From positions 1 through 64,000 of the forward strand of contig CAKVCZ010000002.1 of the NCBI GenBank assembly GCA_934726055.1: a stretch of 64,000 nucleotides of DNA, written 5' to 3'. This DNA is from an uncultured Candidatus Melainabacteria bacterium (GTDB lineage Bacteria; Cyanobacteriota; Vampirovibrionia; Gastranaerophilales; Gastranaerophilaceae). Shown piece by piece: positions 50,483 to 59,352 of this stretch; position 1 is the stretch's first letter; each line of letters begins with the position of its first letter. Below the pieces are notes generated by a model. It searched no databases and had not been told where the DNA came from. It was given only the letters and a program-made list of their open reading frames with translations. The translations under genes and the position numbers were made by a program.

Positions 50483-51424
50483 ATGAATAAAAAAGTTGGA
50501 TTAATTATATTTATAATAGCATTGTCTTTAGCGATATTTGGTTGTATATACGCTTTTATCAAAACAAATTCATTAATTTTGCAAGGTGAAGTTGATGTAA
50601 AAACAGTTGATTTATCATCAAAGATTGCAGGCAGAGTAAAAACAATAAACTATAAAAAGGGTGATAGAATTAAAAAAGGTGATGTTATTATATCATTAGA
50701 TATTCCCGAAATAACGGCAAAAGCTTCACAGGTTGATGCAAGTTTAGAATTAGCACTTGCACAACAGGAAAAAATTAATAATGGGGCAAGAATTGAACAA
50801 AAAGCCATTGCAAAATCGCAAAGGGATTTAGCTAAAAAAACCTACGATAGGATGTATAGACTTCATAGTGAGGGAGTAATTCCTACACAAAAGCTGGATG
50901 AAGCAAGAGCTAAATATCAAGCTGCGGAAGAAAATTATGTAATGCTTGCAGAGGGTGGAAGAAGTGAAGATAGAAAGTTTGCTGCGGCAAATGTAAAAAA
51001 AGCGATTGGTGCAACACAAGAAGTTCAATCGTATGTAAAAGAAAATCAAGTTGTATCTCCAATAAATGGTATAATTACTGAAATAAATGTTGAAGAAGGG
51101 GAACTTGTAGGGGCAGGTTATCCTATTGTAAGTATTGTTGATGATACTGATTATTGGATGGTATTTAATTTAAGAGAAGATTTGCTTTCTAAAATTAAAA
51201 ATGGTACGGAATTTAATGTAAATGTTCCGGCATTGGGTAAAAAAACTATTAGAGTAAAGGTTAATTATATTTCAGTAATGGGAAATTTTGCAAATTACAG
51301 AGCTACAAAAGCAAAAGGTGATTTTGATATGAAAACTTTTGAAGTTCATGCAGTTCCGATAGAACCGATTAATGATTTACGTGCAGGCATGAGTGTAATT
51401 TTTGATTGGAATAAGATTAAATAA
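50483..51424 (+). CDS. HlyD/EmrA-family membrane fusion protein
   Basis: 313 aa. One N-terminal membrane helix (8-28), a lipoyl half-motif (LQGEVDVKTVDLSSKIAGRVKTINYKKGDRIKKGDVIISLD), a helical hairpin (~70-165), and the second lipoyl/beta-barrel part (VVSPINGIITEINVEEGELVGAGYPIVSIVD). It links the inner-membrane permeases with the TolC channel. The stop overlaps the following ATG by 1 nt. Confidence 0.88.
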   Translation: MNKKVGLIIFIIALSLAIFGCIYAFIKTNSLILQGEVDVKTVDLSSKIAGRVKTINYKKGDRIKKGDVIISLDIPEITAKASQVDASLELALAQQEKINNGARIEQKAIAKSQRDLAKKTYDRMYRLHSEGVIPTQKLDEARAKYQAAEENYVMLAEGGRSEDRKFAAANVKKAIGATQEVQSYVKENQVVSPINGIITEINVEEGELVGAGYPIVSIVDDTDYWMVFNLREDLLSKIKNGTEFNVNVPALGKKTIRVKVNYISVMGNFANYRATKAKGDFDMKTFEVHAVPIEPINDLRAGMSVIFDWNKIK

Positions 51425-52587
51425 TGGCATACAAAGAGGTTTTAAAAAGAGAAATAAAACAAGTATATAAAAAGCCTTTATTTTGGACTTTAGCTTTTAT
51501 AATACCATTATCATTATGTTTTTTGATGTGTATAATTTTTTCAAAAGGATCTCCGACAAATTTGCCAATTGCTGTATTAAATCAGGATAATTCAGAGATA
51601 TCCAGAATGTTTGTGCGAAACATAAATGCGTTACCATCTTGCAGTGTAAAATACACGGTTACAAGTTTTGAGGAAGGTCATAAGCTATTAACAGAGGGTA
51701 AAGCGTACGGTTTTATTGCAATACCAAAAAATTTTCAAAGAGATTTATACAGATTAAAACAACCCAAATTAATGTTTTATTACAATAATCAAAGAATTTT
51801 AATAGGCGGTATAATTTCTAAAGACATAAATACTCTTGTTCAGACAATGAAAATAGGGTTAGATGTTATTATGAGAAAGAAAAAAGGTATGCCGACAGAA
51901 GAAGCTATTAAGCAAGCTAATATTATAACTGTTCAAGAGCACGTTAGATCAAATCCATATTTTAATTATCAATATTTTTTATCATTAGTTGCATTTGGGC
52001 ATATTTTACAAATTAATTTTATTCTCACTATGCTATGGGGTATAGGTTCAGAATTTAAATACGGAACTACAAAAGTTTGGTTGAAATCGGCAGATAATTC
52101 CATTTTGACGGCATTTTTAGGTAAGATGACACCTTATTTATTTGTGTATTTAGTTCTTTTTGCTATCTTATATTTTGTGTATTTTGTAATTTTGAATGTT
52201 CCATACGTAGGAAATATCGCTATGGGTTTAATATCAACAATTGTATTTGCTTTTGCTTGTTGTTGTGTTTCCATTATATTTAGTGCAATAAATGGTAATT
52301 TTCGTTATGGTTTAAGTAATGCAGCGTTTTACGTTGCAATGGGGTTTGCTTTTGCCGGTGTAACATATCCTGTAATGGCAATGCCGTTGATAGCAAAAAT
52401 ATATAGCATGAGTATCCCGATGTCTTATTGGGCATCAATTATGATAAATCAATCATTAAGAGCAATTCCGGTTCAATATGATATAAAAAGTCTTGTTGCA
52501 ATGCTGATTTTAAGCGGAATTGGTTTAGCGTGTTTACCAAGAGTTAAAAAATTAGCCATGGATGAGAGCAGGTGGTATCAAATATGA
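51424..52587 (+). CDS. ABC-2 type permease of the exporter (first)
   Basis: 387 aa. N-terminal helix, then an extracytoplasmic domain (NLPIAVLNQDNSEISRMFVRNINALPS... AYGFIAIPKNFQRDL) and five C-terminal helices with GSEFKYGTTKVW, as in YhhJ-type permeases. No ATP-binding domain is fused, and no ABC ATPase gene is present in this operon. Its last bases overlap the next gene by ATGA. Confidence 0.85.
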   Translation: MAYKEVLKREIKQVYKKPLFWTLAFIIPLSLCFLMCIIFSKGSPTNLPIAVLNQDNSEISRMFVRNINALPSCSVKYTVTSFEEGHKLLTEGKAYGFIAIPKNFQRDLYRLKQPKLMFYYNNQRILIGGIISKDINTLVQTMKIGLDVIMRKKKGMPTEEAIKQANIITVQEHVRSNPYFNYQYFLSLVAFGHILQINFILTMLWGIGSEFKYGTTKVWLKSADNSILTAFLGKMTPYLFVYLVLFAILYFVYFVILNVPYVGNIAMGLISTIVFAFACCCVSIIFSAINGNFRYGLSNAAFYVAMGFAFAGVTYPVMAMPLIAKIYSMSIPMSYWASIMINQSLRAIPVQYDIKSLVAMLILSGIGLACLPRVKKLAMDESRWYQI

Positions 52588-53720
52588 TTAGAAGCTTGTT
52601 TGATATAATAAAAGAAGAAGGTAGAAGATTTTTTAAAGATTCAGGTGCAATGCTGATAATGATTGTTGGTGTAATTGCATATTCTATCTTTTATATGTTT
52701 CCTTATTCAACAGAAATAATAAGGGATGTTCCAATCGGTGTAATTGATATGGACAATTCTAACCTTTCAAGAGAATATGTAAGAAACTTAAATGCCACTG
52801 ATTCAATTGATGTTGTTTCAAGATACAATGGTGTTATTCAAGCAGAAAAAGATTTTTACAGTAACAACATAAGAGCTTTTATATTAATTCCTAAAAACTT
52901 TGGACGGGATATTTTAAGAGGTCGTTCTGTCGATGTTGCTTTTTATGGTGATTCCGGATATCTAATTATATACAAAACTGTGTATTCTGCTGTTGTTCAG
53001 ACTTCTGCTTATTTAGGTGCAAAAGTTGAAATAGGAAAATTATTAAAAAAGGGCGTTCCTATGCAAATGGCAAAAACACTAAAACAACCGTTTGAATTTG
53101 TGCAAACTCCATTGTATAATCCTGCTGGTGGCTATGCTACATATATTTATCCGGTTATTTTAGTTCTTATTCTTCATCAAACATTGCTTATTGGTGTAGG
53201 CTTAATGCAAGGTACGAAGAATGAGTTAAAAGAGGAATATTGTAAACAGAATGAATATTTACCAAGAGTTTTATTTGGCAAAGCCACATTTTACGTTATG
53301 TTATATTTGTTTTATTCAATATTCTATTTCTTAATATATCCGGCATTTTTGGCTTATCCTATGGCATATAATATTTTACCGCTATTTATTATGCTAACGG
53401 CTATGTTTTATTGTGCCATATTCTTTTCATTAGCTGTTTCATACTTTTTCAAAAAAAGAGAAACTTCGCTGCTTTTGTTAGTAGTAACATCATTAATTTT
53501 TATATTTTTACCCGGACTGATTTGGCCAAAAGAGGCTATTCCACAGTTAGTAAATTTATTTGCGTTGTTTATACCTGCAACGTGTAGTGTTGATGGAATT
53601 ATTAAAATAAATCAGATGGGTGCAACTTTTTGGGATATAAGATACGATTTAGTATGGTTGGTTATCTTGTGTATTCTATATTTCAGAATTGCAATGGTTG
53701 TTATAAAAAAAGATGATTAG
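52584..53720 (+). CDS. ABC-2 type permease of the exporter (second)
   Basis: 378 aa, paralogous to the preceding gene: N-terminal helix, VPIGVIDMDNSNLSREYVRNLNATDSIDVV...AFILIPKNFGRDILRG, then six membrane helices with GTKNELKEEY. Together the two probably make the heterodimeric pore. The ATG at 52584 overlaps the upstream stop (ATGA) and has AGGTGG 8 nt upstream. Its end overlaps the convergent GT2 gene by 4 nt. Confidence 0.85.
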   Translation: MIRSLFDIIKEEGRRFFKDSGAMLIMIVGVIAYSIFYMFPYSTEIIRDVPIGVIDMDNSNLSREYVRNLNATDSIDVVSRYNGVIQAEKDFYSNNIRAFILIPKNFGRDILRGRSVDVAFYGDSGYLIIYKTVYSAVVQTSAYLGAKVEIGKLLKKGVPMQMAKTLKQPFEFVQTPLYNPAGGYATYIYPVILVLILHQTLLIGVGLMQGTKNELKEEYCKQNEYLPRVLFGKATFYVMLYLFYSIFYFLIYPAFLAYPMAYNILPLFIMLTAMFYCAIFFSLAVSYFFKKRETSLLLLVVTSLIFIFLPGLIWPKEAIPQLVNLFALFIPATCSVDGIIKINQMGATFWDIRYDLVWLVILCILYFRIAMVVIKKDD

Positions 53721-54505
53721 TTTTTATAATAATAATTTAATTCTGTGTTTAAGTCTAATAATTTGCCTTTGTTGTTGAAAATACCAAATTTTAAACCGAA
53801 TTTTGCAAGTCTGTATAACAAACTAACTCCAAGGACTCCAAAACCATATTTGCAAGAACGCCAAAAATTAATTGAAGAGGCTTCTTTAAAGTATTTTGTA
53901 GGACATGAAATTTCACCTAATTTATATTTGTTATAAAGAATCAAGGCAAGAATCTCATTATCAAAAATAAAATCATTATTGCAGCTTTCTAAAGGTAAAT
54001 TTTTTAAAACTTCTTTTGTAAAACCTCTAAAACCTGTGTGATATTCAGAAAGTTTTTCATTTAAAAAAATATTTTCAAATGCAGTTAGGCATTTGTTTGC
54101 AATAAATTTATAATGTGGCATGCCACCTTTTAGGGCAGAATTTCCGAGCATTCTTGATGCAATGACCGCATCATATTCTTCAAAAGCCATCATAGAGGCC
54201 ATAGCCGGAATTAATTTTGGGGTGTATTGATAATCCGGATGAAGCATAATTACGATATCAGCATTTGCTTTTAGTGCAGCTTTATAGCATGATTTTTGAT
54301 TTGCTCCGTAACCCTTATTCTCTTTATGGGTTATTGTTGTTATTTTCAAAGACTTAGACAGTTCCTTGGTATTATCCAAAGAACTGTCATCTACTAAAAT
54401 TACTTCATCAACAAAATCATGATAAATTTCGTTGTATGTTTGTTGAAGAGTTTGCTCTGCATTATATGCAGGCATTATAACAACAATTTTTTTATTATTA
54501 AGCAT
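53717..54505 (-). CDS. Glycosyltransferase family 2 (DPM1/UppP-sugar type)
   Basis: 262 aa. KIVVIMPAYNAEQTLQQTYNEI, DEVILVDDSSLDNT (donor site), HKENKGYGANQKSCYKAAL, ADIVIMLHPDYQY (DxD position) and HTGFRGFTKEVL match GT2 enzymes that transfer a sugar from a nucleotide to a lipid carrier. A weak C-terminal hydrophobic segment may lie on the membrane. The ATG overlaps the stop of hpf by 1 nt. Confidence 0.88.
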   Translation of the reverse strand: MLNNKKIVVIMPAYNAEQTLQQTYNEIYHDFVDEVILVDDSSLDNTKELSKSLKITTITHKENKGYGANQKSCYKAALKANADIVIMLHPDYQYTPKLIPAMASMMAFEEYDAVIASRMLGNSALKGGMPHYKFIANKCLTAFENIFLNEKLSEYHTGFRGFTKEVLKNLPLESCNNDFIFDNEILALILYNKYKLGEISCPTKYFKEASSINFWRSCKYGFGVLGVSLLYRLAKFGLKFGIFNNKGKLLDLNTELNYYYKN

Positions 54506-54888
54506 TAGTCTTCTGAAATAGCTTCAACAACAATAACTTCGTCATCATCGTTTTCTTCAACATTATCTGTTCTGATAGAAGCTTTATTTGAAGATAATGA
54601 TTTGTCTTTAACTTTTTTAACTTGTCTTAAAAGTTTATCAGAAAGTAAATCGATACTAGCATACATAGATTCAGCTGTTTCTTCAAGGTGAAGTTTTACT
54701 TTATCTAAACTGCATCTAACTTCGGCAATATGTTTTTCTGCTGCTGCAGGGTTTTTGATAACTGATAAAATTACTTCAATACCTTGAATTTGGTCATAGT
54801 GAGTAGCAACTTTACCAATTTTTTCTTTAACATAAGCCTTAATAGCTTCAGTAATTTCGATGTTTCTTCCGTTAACGTGTATACGCAT
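54505..54888 (-). CDS. hpf: Ribosome hibernation promoting factor (short form)
   Basis: 127 aa. MRIHVNGRNIEITEAIKAYVKEKIGKVATHYDQIQGIEVILSV and AEVRCSLDKVKLHLEETAESMYASIDLLSDKLLRQVKKVKDK form the YfiA/HPF fold, which blocks the ribosomal A/P sites when growth stops. It ends in a short acidic tail instead of the dimerising domain of long HPFs. A good promoter lies at 54916-54944, with GGAGG before the ATG. Confidence 0.9.
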   Translation of the reverse strand: MRIHVNGRNIEITEAIKAYVKEKIGKVATHYDQIQGIEVILSVIKNPAAAEKHIAEVRCSLDKVKLHLEETAESMYASIDLLSDKLLRQVKKVKDKSLSSNKASIRTDNVEENDDDEVIVVEAISED

Positions 54889-54915
54889 TATAAATCCTCC
54901 AATGTTTTTAATGAT

Positions 54916-54944
54916 AGAATACTAGAAACAAAAAAATAAATCAA
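54916..54944 (-). promoter_or_regulatory. Promoter of hpf
   Basis: On the minus strand TTGATT and TATTCT separated by 17 bp. Confidence 0.6.
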
Positions 54945-54968
54945 TTATCGTATTGAATTATTTGTAAA

Positions 54969-55187
54969 TTAGTCAGCAATAAATTGCTGTAATTCGACAT
55001 TAGGTGTTCCAAGAACTCTTACCAATTCCAAAACAGAGGCTTTCATTTGACATTTTTGTGATGAGCTTGAGAAGAAATCTTTGTAAAAACATCCTTCACA
55101 ATTACAACCTCTTTTATAACAATCCAATGCAGTAGGTGTCCATCTTCTAACTGCTACCGCACGTCCCATATCACGACTTCTAAACAA
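54969..55187 (-). CDS. Small cysteine-rich conserved protein
   Basis: 72 aa. TALDCYKRGCNCEGCFYKDFF...QKCQMKASVLELVRVLGTP has five cysteines, in the pattern C-x4-C-x-C-x2-C-x12-C, plausible for a metal or iron-sulfur site. I recall similar small proteins in anaerobes but no name. Strong GGAGG precedes the ATG. Function unknown. Confidence 0.65.
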   Translation of the reverse strand: MFRSRDMGRAVAVRRWTPTALDCYKRGCNCEGCFYKDFFSSSSQKCQMKASVLELVRVLGTPNVELQQFIAD

Positions 55188-55448
55188 TGTTTATTTTCCT
55201 CCAAGATTTAATTACGAAATATAGACCTTTGTCAGGTATATGCATTAAAATCTTCTCCTGACATTTTCCCCAAATGCAAGCATTACTTGCTTAATTTCTA
55301 TTGTAAAATTTAAAAGTGTTTTTGCAAGGGGCTTTTAGCCTTATTTTCACATTTCGCAACAATTGACTTAATCATGCATATAGTGCATGTTTCAACTATA
55401 TCAATAACCATGACTTTAAACCTATTTCATGATTAGAGCGAGTTAAAA

Positions 55449-55481
55449 CATGGAAACGCATGTCTAATGCATGTTTTCATG
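55449..55481. other. Hairpin in a CATG-rich intergenic region
   Basis: CATGGAAACGCAT pairs with ATGC-(2)-GTTTTCATG around loop GTCTA. It lies in the 448-nt gap upstream of minC, which also holds several GCATG/TGCATG words (55374, 55385, 55458, 55468, 55545, 55599) and no gene. Confidence 0.35.
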
Positions 55482-55568
55482 ATTTGAAAAATAGTTAAGA
55501 AATGTAAATAATTTCTAAATCCCATGCCAATTTGAGCGATTTTAGGCATGCCTATTTTTATAAATAGC

Positions 55569-55597
55569 TTGAACTTATGATATATTTGGGGTATGCT
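55569..55597 (+). promoter_or_regulatory. Promoter of minCDE
   Basis: TTGAAC and TATGCT separated by 17 bp, 38 nt before the minC start. Confidence 0.65.
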
Positions 55598-55635
55598 AAG
55601 CATGTAAGATATAAGCTAGCAAAGGAAATATTATT

Positions 55636-56523
55636 TTGGATAACTTGGATAACGGTTTTATTGAGAATGGGTTTATTATAAACCTAAGCAATGCAAAAAA
55701 TGCTGCGGAAGTAATTTATGAATTAAGTTCAATTCTTGAAATGCAAGAAGCGAAGAATAAGAAAATATGCTTAAAATTGGAAGATATAGAATTAACTCAA
55801 TCGCAATTATTAAGTATAAAAGCATTGATTGAGTCTATGGATTCTACGGTTGAATTTATTGATTCAGTAAGTGAAGTTACAAAAAATTCTGCGGATGCTT
55901 TAGGAATAAAAATTTCAGAATTGAAAAATGAAATGGAAATTCCAAAAATTGAACCTACGGAAGAAGAACTAAAAAATCTTATGGAGGAAAAGCCAAAAGA
56001 ATCTAAATTGTTTACGACAGATGAGCATAGTGATTTAGTTTTTCAAGAATTAGCTCATGAAGAAGGTTTGATTGAACAAGAAGAAATGAAAGCGTACGCA
56101 ACAATGGATGAGGATGAAACTCCTGATTTAGAATTGGAAGAAGACAATGAAGTTGTGGAAAAACTTCCGACTTTGTATATAAATCAAACTTTACGTTCAG
56201 GTCAAACAATCACTTCAGACGGAAATATTGTTGTTGTAGGTGATGCAAATCCGGGTAGTGAAATTATTGCCAGAGGTGATATTATTGTTTGGGGTGTTCT
56301 TGGCGGAATTGCCCATGCTGGTTCAAAAGGAAATGAAAATGCAGTTATCAGAGCATTAAAATTGAATGCTATACAATTACGTATTGCAAATTTATATGCA
56401 AGACGTGTAAATACAGAAAATATTCCATTTGTTCAAAAAACAACTTCTTTCACTCCGGAAGAAGCAAGAATCGAAGGAAAATCAATAGTTATAAATACAA
56501 CATACGAAAGTAAGGAGATATAA
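55636..56523 (+). CDS. minC: Septum site-determining protein MinC
   Basis: 295 aa from a TTG start with AAAGGA 10 nt upstream. The N-terminal FtsZ-interacting domain is residues ~1-95, followed by a long acidic linker (~100-180). The C-terminal beta-helix is diagnostic: LRSGQTITSDGNIVVVGDANPGSEIIARGDIIVWGVLGGIAHAGSKGNENAVIRALKL. It inhibits FtsZ ring formation away from mid-cell. The linker is longer than in E. coli. Its last codons overlap the minD ATG. Confidence 0.95.
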   Translation: MDNLDNGFIENGFIINLSNAKNAAEVIYELSSILEMQEAKNKKICLKLEDIELTQSQLLSIKALIESMDSTVEFIDSVSEVTKNSADALGIKISELKNEMEIPKIEPTEEELKNLMEEKPKESKLFTTDEHSDLVFQELAHEEGLIEQEEMKAYATMDEDETPDLELEEDNEVVEKLPTLYINQTLRSGQTITSDGNIVVVGDANPGSEIIARGDIIVWGVLGGIAHAGSKGNENAVIRALKLNAIQLRIANLYARRVNTENIPFVQKTTSFTPEEARIEGKSIVINTTYESKEI

Positions 56524-57338
56524 TGACAGGTAGAGTACTCGTAATTACATCCGGTAAGGGTGGTGTTGGTAAAACAACTACAACAGCGAATATTGGTACT
56601 GCATTAGCAAAAGCCGGTAATAAGGTTGTTTTAATTGATACAGATTTAGGTTTAAGAAATTTAGATTTACTTCTTGGTTTGGAAAACAGAATTGTATATA
56701 CAATTGTAGATGTTGTTGAAGAACGCTGCAAACTTAAACAAGCTTTAGTAAAAGATAAGAAGAATCCTAATTTATGCTTGTTAGCCGCAGCTCAAACAAG
56801 AGATAAAACCGCAATTACAGGCGATCAATTAAAATCTATATGTGAAGAATTAAAAGAAGAGAATGATTTTATTATTGTTGATTGCCCTGCCGGTTTGGAA
56901 CAAGGTTTTGAAAATGCAACTGCTGGTGCAAGTGAAGCAATTGTTGTTGCAACTCCTGAAATGTCAGCTGTTCGTGATGCTGATAGAATTATTGGATTGT
57001 TGGAATCTAAAGAACATATCAAAAAATACAATTTATTATTAAACAGAGTTCGTCCAAATTTGATTAAATCCAATGATATGATGAGTGTTGAAGATGTTGT
57101 TGAAATCTTATCTTGCGATTTGATTGGAATAATTCCTGAAGATACGGGTATCATTACATCAACAAACAAGGGTGAACCTATTGTAAACGATGAAAAATCT
57201 TTAGCCGGTCAAGCATATCAAAATGTTGCACAAAGAATAATGGGCAAAGAAGTTGAGTTTTTAAATATTGATGAGCCTCAAGACTTTATTTCAAAAGTAA
57301 AAGCATTTGTCTTAAAACTTTTAAAAAAGGAGTCTTAG
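56523..57338 (+). CDS. minD: Septum site-determining ATPase MinD
   Basis: 271 aa. RVLVITSGKGGVGKTTTTANIGTALA has the deviant Walker A (GKGGVGKTT), then VVLIDTDLGLRNLDLLLGLENRIVYTIVDV, DFIIVDCPAGLEQGFENA, and the C-terminal amphipathic membrane anchor DFISKVKAFVLKLLKKES. It recruits MinC to the membrane in an ATP-dependent way. It overlaps minC by 1 nt, and minE starts 4 nt later. Confidence 0.98.
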   Translation: MTGRVLVITSGKGGVGKTTTTANIGTALAKAGNKVVLIDTDLGLRNLDLLLGLENRIVYTIVDVVEERCKLKQALVKDKKNPNLCLLAAAQTRDKTAITGDQLKSICEELKEENDFIIVDCPAGLEQGFENATAGASEAIVVATPEMSAVRDADRIIGLLESKEHIKKYNLLLNRVRPNLIKSNDMMSVEDVVEILSCDLIGIIPEDTGIITSTNKGEPIVNDEKSLAGQAYQNVAQRIMGKEVEFLNIDEPQDFISKVKAFVLKLLKKES

Positions 57339-57342
57339 TTAA

Positions 57343-58047
57343 ATGAAAGATATATTTACAGATTTATATAATAAAGTTGTTGAATTTTTTACAAAAACTG
57401 AAGAAAAAGAAGAAACAAAAGATGTTGCAAGAAACCGTTTGAAATTGGTTTTAATGCAAGATAGAACAAATCTTAATCCAAGATTATTGGAACGCTTGAG
57501 AGGAGAAATGATAGAACTTCTTTCTAAATACGTTGTAATGGATAAAGATTTGTTAGAGTTAAATTTTACACCTGAAGATGATCAATTGGCATTAATGCTT
57601 TCAATTCCTGTAATTAGAGCAAAAGATGAGGATGAAATTGAAGAAGCAATAAAAGCCGAAGATGCAGAAAAGGAAAGAATTGCGAAACTTGTAGAAAAAG
57701 CAGAGTCTGAAGAATCTGATGAATCTGATGAAGAAGATGATGAATCTAATGATAACGATGAAGAATCAGAAGATTCATTAGAAGAAGATTCAGAAGAAGA
57801 AGTAGTAAGCGAAGAAACATCTGAAAATTCGGAATCATCTGAAGATTCTCAAAATGAGAATAAAATAGAAAATACAAAAAAGAAAAAGAAGAATAAAAAG
57901 AAAAAACATAAATCTGCCGAAAACGAGCAAGGTGGTGATTCGGCAGAAATGTCCGATAAGGAAGATGAAATAGTGCAAAAGCTTGAAGAAACTTCTGAGG
58001 ATAAACAAGATTCAGATAACAAAGAGGAACAAAAAGATGAAGTTTAA
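57343..58047 (+). CDS. minE: Cell division topological specificity factor MinE with long charged tail
   Basis: 234 aa. Residues ~1-95 are MinE: a membrane-targeting start (MKDIFTDLYNKVVEFF), the MinD-contacting VARNRLKLVLMQDRTNLNPRLLERLRGEMIELLSKYVVMDKDLLELNF, and a beta-strand. Typical MinE proteins are ~90 aa; here ~140 more residues follow: a Glu/Asp/Ser stretch (~120-178), a Lys/Asn-rich block (KKKKKNKKKKHK) and another acidic end. The stop is followed by TTCATCTTTTTTTG, a weak terminator. Confidence 0.9.
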   Translation: MKDIFTDLYNKVVEFFTKTEEKEETKDVARNRLKLVLMQDRTNLNPRLLERLRGEMIELLSKYVVMDKDLLELNFTPEDDQLALMLSIPVIRAKDEDEIEEAIKAEDAEKERIAKLVEKAESEESDESDEEDDESNDNDEESEDSLEEDSEEEVVSEETSENSESSEDSQNENKIENTKKKKKNKKKKHKSAENEQGGDSAEMSDKEDEIVQKLEETSEDKQDSDNKEEQKDEV

Positions 58048-58080
58048 TCTTCATCTTTTTTTGTAAGAAAGGATAAAAAT

Positions 58081-58644
58081 ATGTCTGAGCATGAAAAGCA
58101 ATTAAGTGGTGAATGGTATAATTCAAATGTTCCTGAAATTATAGAATTGCAGAAAAAATCAAGATGGTTGATGAGAGAGTTTAATGCTGAACTTGATAGA
58201 GATAAAAGATTCAATATTATGAAAAAATGGTTTAAAGAGGTTGGGGAAAATTCATATATAGAGCCTAATTTCTTTTGTGATTTTGGTTGTCATATAATTT
58301 TGGGTAAAGGTGTTTATTTTAATACAAATTGTACAGTATTGGATTCTGCTTATGTAACAGTAGAAGATGATACTTGGATAGGTTCAGGTGTTCAGTTATG
58401 TACACCGACACACCCTATACATCCTGATGATAGAATGGTGCAAGCAACATCAGAAAAAGCGAATGCCATCAAAATAGAAAAAAGATGTTGGATAGGCAGT
58501 GGAGCAATTATTTTAGGCGGAGTAACAATTGGCGAGGGTTCTACAATTGGTGCGGGAAGTGTTGTTACAAAAAATATTCCGCCATATTCAGTTGCAGTTG
58601 GAAATCCTTGTAAAGTAATAAGAAAATTGGAAAAACGAAATTAA
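58081..58644 (+). CDS. Maltose/galactoside O-acetyltransferase family (LbH) protein
   Basis: 187 aa. The N-terminal mac domain (SEHEKQLSGEWYNSNVPEIIELQKKSRWLMREFN) is followed by left-handed beta-helix hexapeptides: GCHIILGKGVYFNTNCTVLDSAYVTVEDDTWIGSGVQLCTPTHPIHPDDRM, with the catalytic His in CTPTHPIH, and GSGAIILGGVTIGEGSTIGAGSVVTKNIPPYSVAVGNPCKVIR. It transfers acetyl from acetyl-CoA to a sugar or related hydroxyl. AAAGGA before the ATG. Acceptor unknown. Confidence 0.9.
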   Translation: MSEHEKQLSGEWYNSNVPEIIELQKKSRWLMREFNAELDRDKRFNIMKKWFKEVGENSYIEPNFFCDFGCHIILGKGVYFNTNCTVLDSAYVTVEDDTWIGSGVQLCTPTHPIHPDDRMVQATSEKANAIKIEKRCWIGSGAIILGGVTIGEGSTIGAGSVVTKNIPPYSVAVGNPCKVIRKLEKRN

Positions 58645-58651
58645 ATAGGAT

Positions 58652-59284
58652 TTAATCAACTTCTTTCATTAATTCAAGGGTGTTATCCAATTCTTGGAGC
58701 AGATATCGCAATTGATTATTGATATATTCGGGATTATACATATAACCTTCCGATTGATAAGGTAAGTAGGCACTATAAACTTTAGCTTCATTTCTTATAG
58801 AAACGATGGATTTGGTTCTGTTGCTTACTGCAATAAGTGAATTATACGCAGGGTAATATTTTTCGGGTTTATCTGCATATTTTCTTCTTACATATTCTGC
58901 ATTGTCGTATAAAGAATTTGCTCTTGCTGCGAACATTTGTTCGTTTTCATCATTTTTAATAGACCATATAACTTTTTCGACGATAGGTATTACATAGTTA
59001 ATGTCGTTTGCAAATTCAGACATTTTGTCTTTTTTCATAATAACATTTATATAAGCCGGATTATCTCTTGGAATTGGTTTATATCCGGTTGATTTATTAA
59101 ATGCATCAACAGAGTCGAATTTAGGTCGTGCAGATTGTGGCAGAAATTTTTGGAATCTTTCGGTAACTTCCGGTAAAGTTCCTTTGTACCCTTTAATTTC
59201 TTCTCCGGTTGCTGAATCATACGCACAAAAACCGACCTGGGCTGTTAATAAAATTATTAGAAGTGTGTAAAAAACTTGTTTCAT
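58652..59284 (-). CDS. Secreted hypothetical protein
   Basis: 210 aa. Signal peptide MKQVFYTLLIILLTAQVGFCA, then a soluble, mostly helical protein without cysteines. Family not recognised. TATAAT (59293-59298, minus strand) ends 8 nt before the ATG, so the leader is at most a couple of bases. It is divergent from the DUF4127 gene. Confidence 0.6.
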   Translation of the reverse strand: MKQVFYTLLIILLTAQVGFCAYDSATGEEIKGYKGTLPEVTERFQKFLPQSARPKFDSVDAFNKSTGYKPIPRDNPAYINVIMKKDKMSEFANDINYVIPIVEKVIWSIKNDENEQMFAARANSLYDNAEYVRRKYADKPEKYYPAYNSLIAVSNRTKSIVSIRNEAKVYSAYLPYQSEGYMYNPEYINNQLRYLLQELDNTLELMKEVD

Positions 59285-59352
59285 ATATCAAAATTATACT
59301 TAAATTTTGTAAAAAGTCATACATTATAAAGTTTATTTAGTATAATAGAAGT

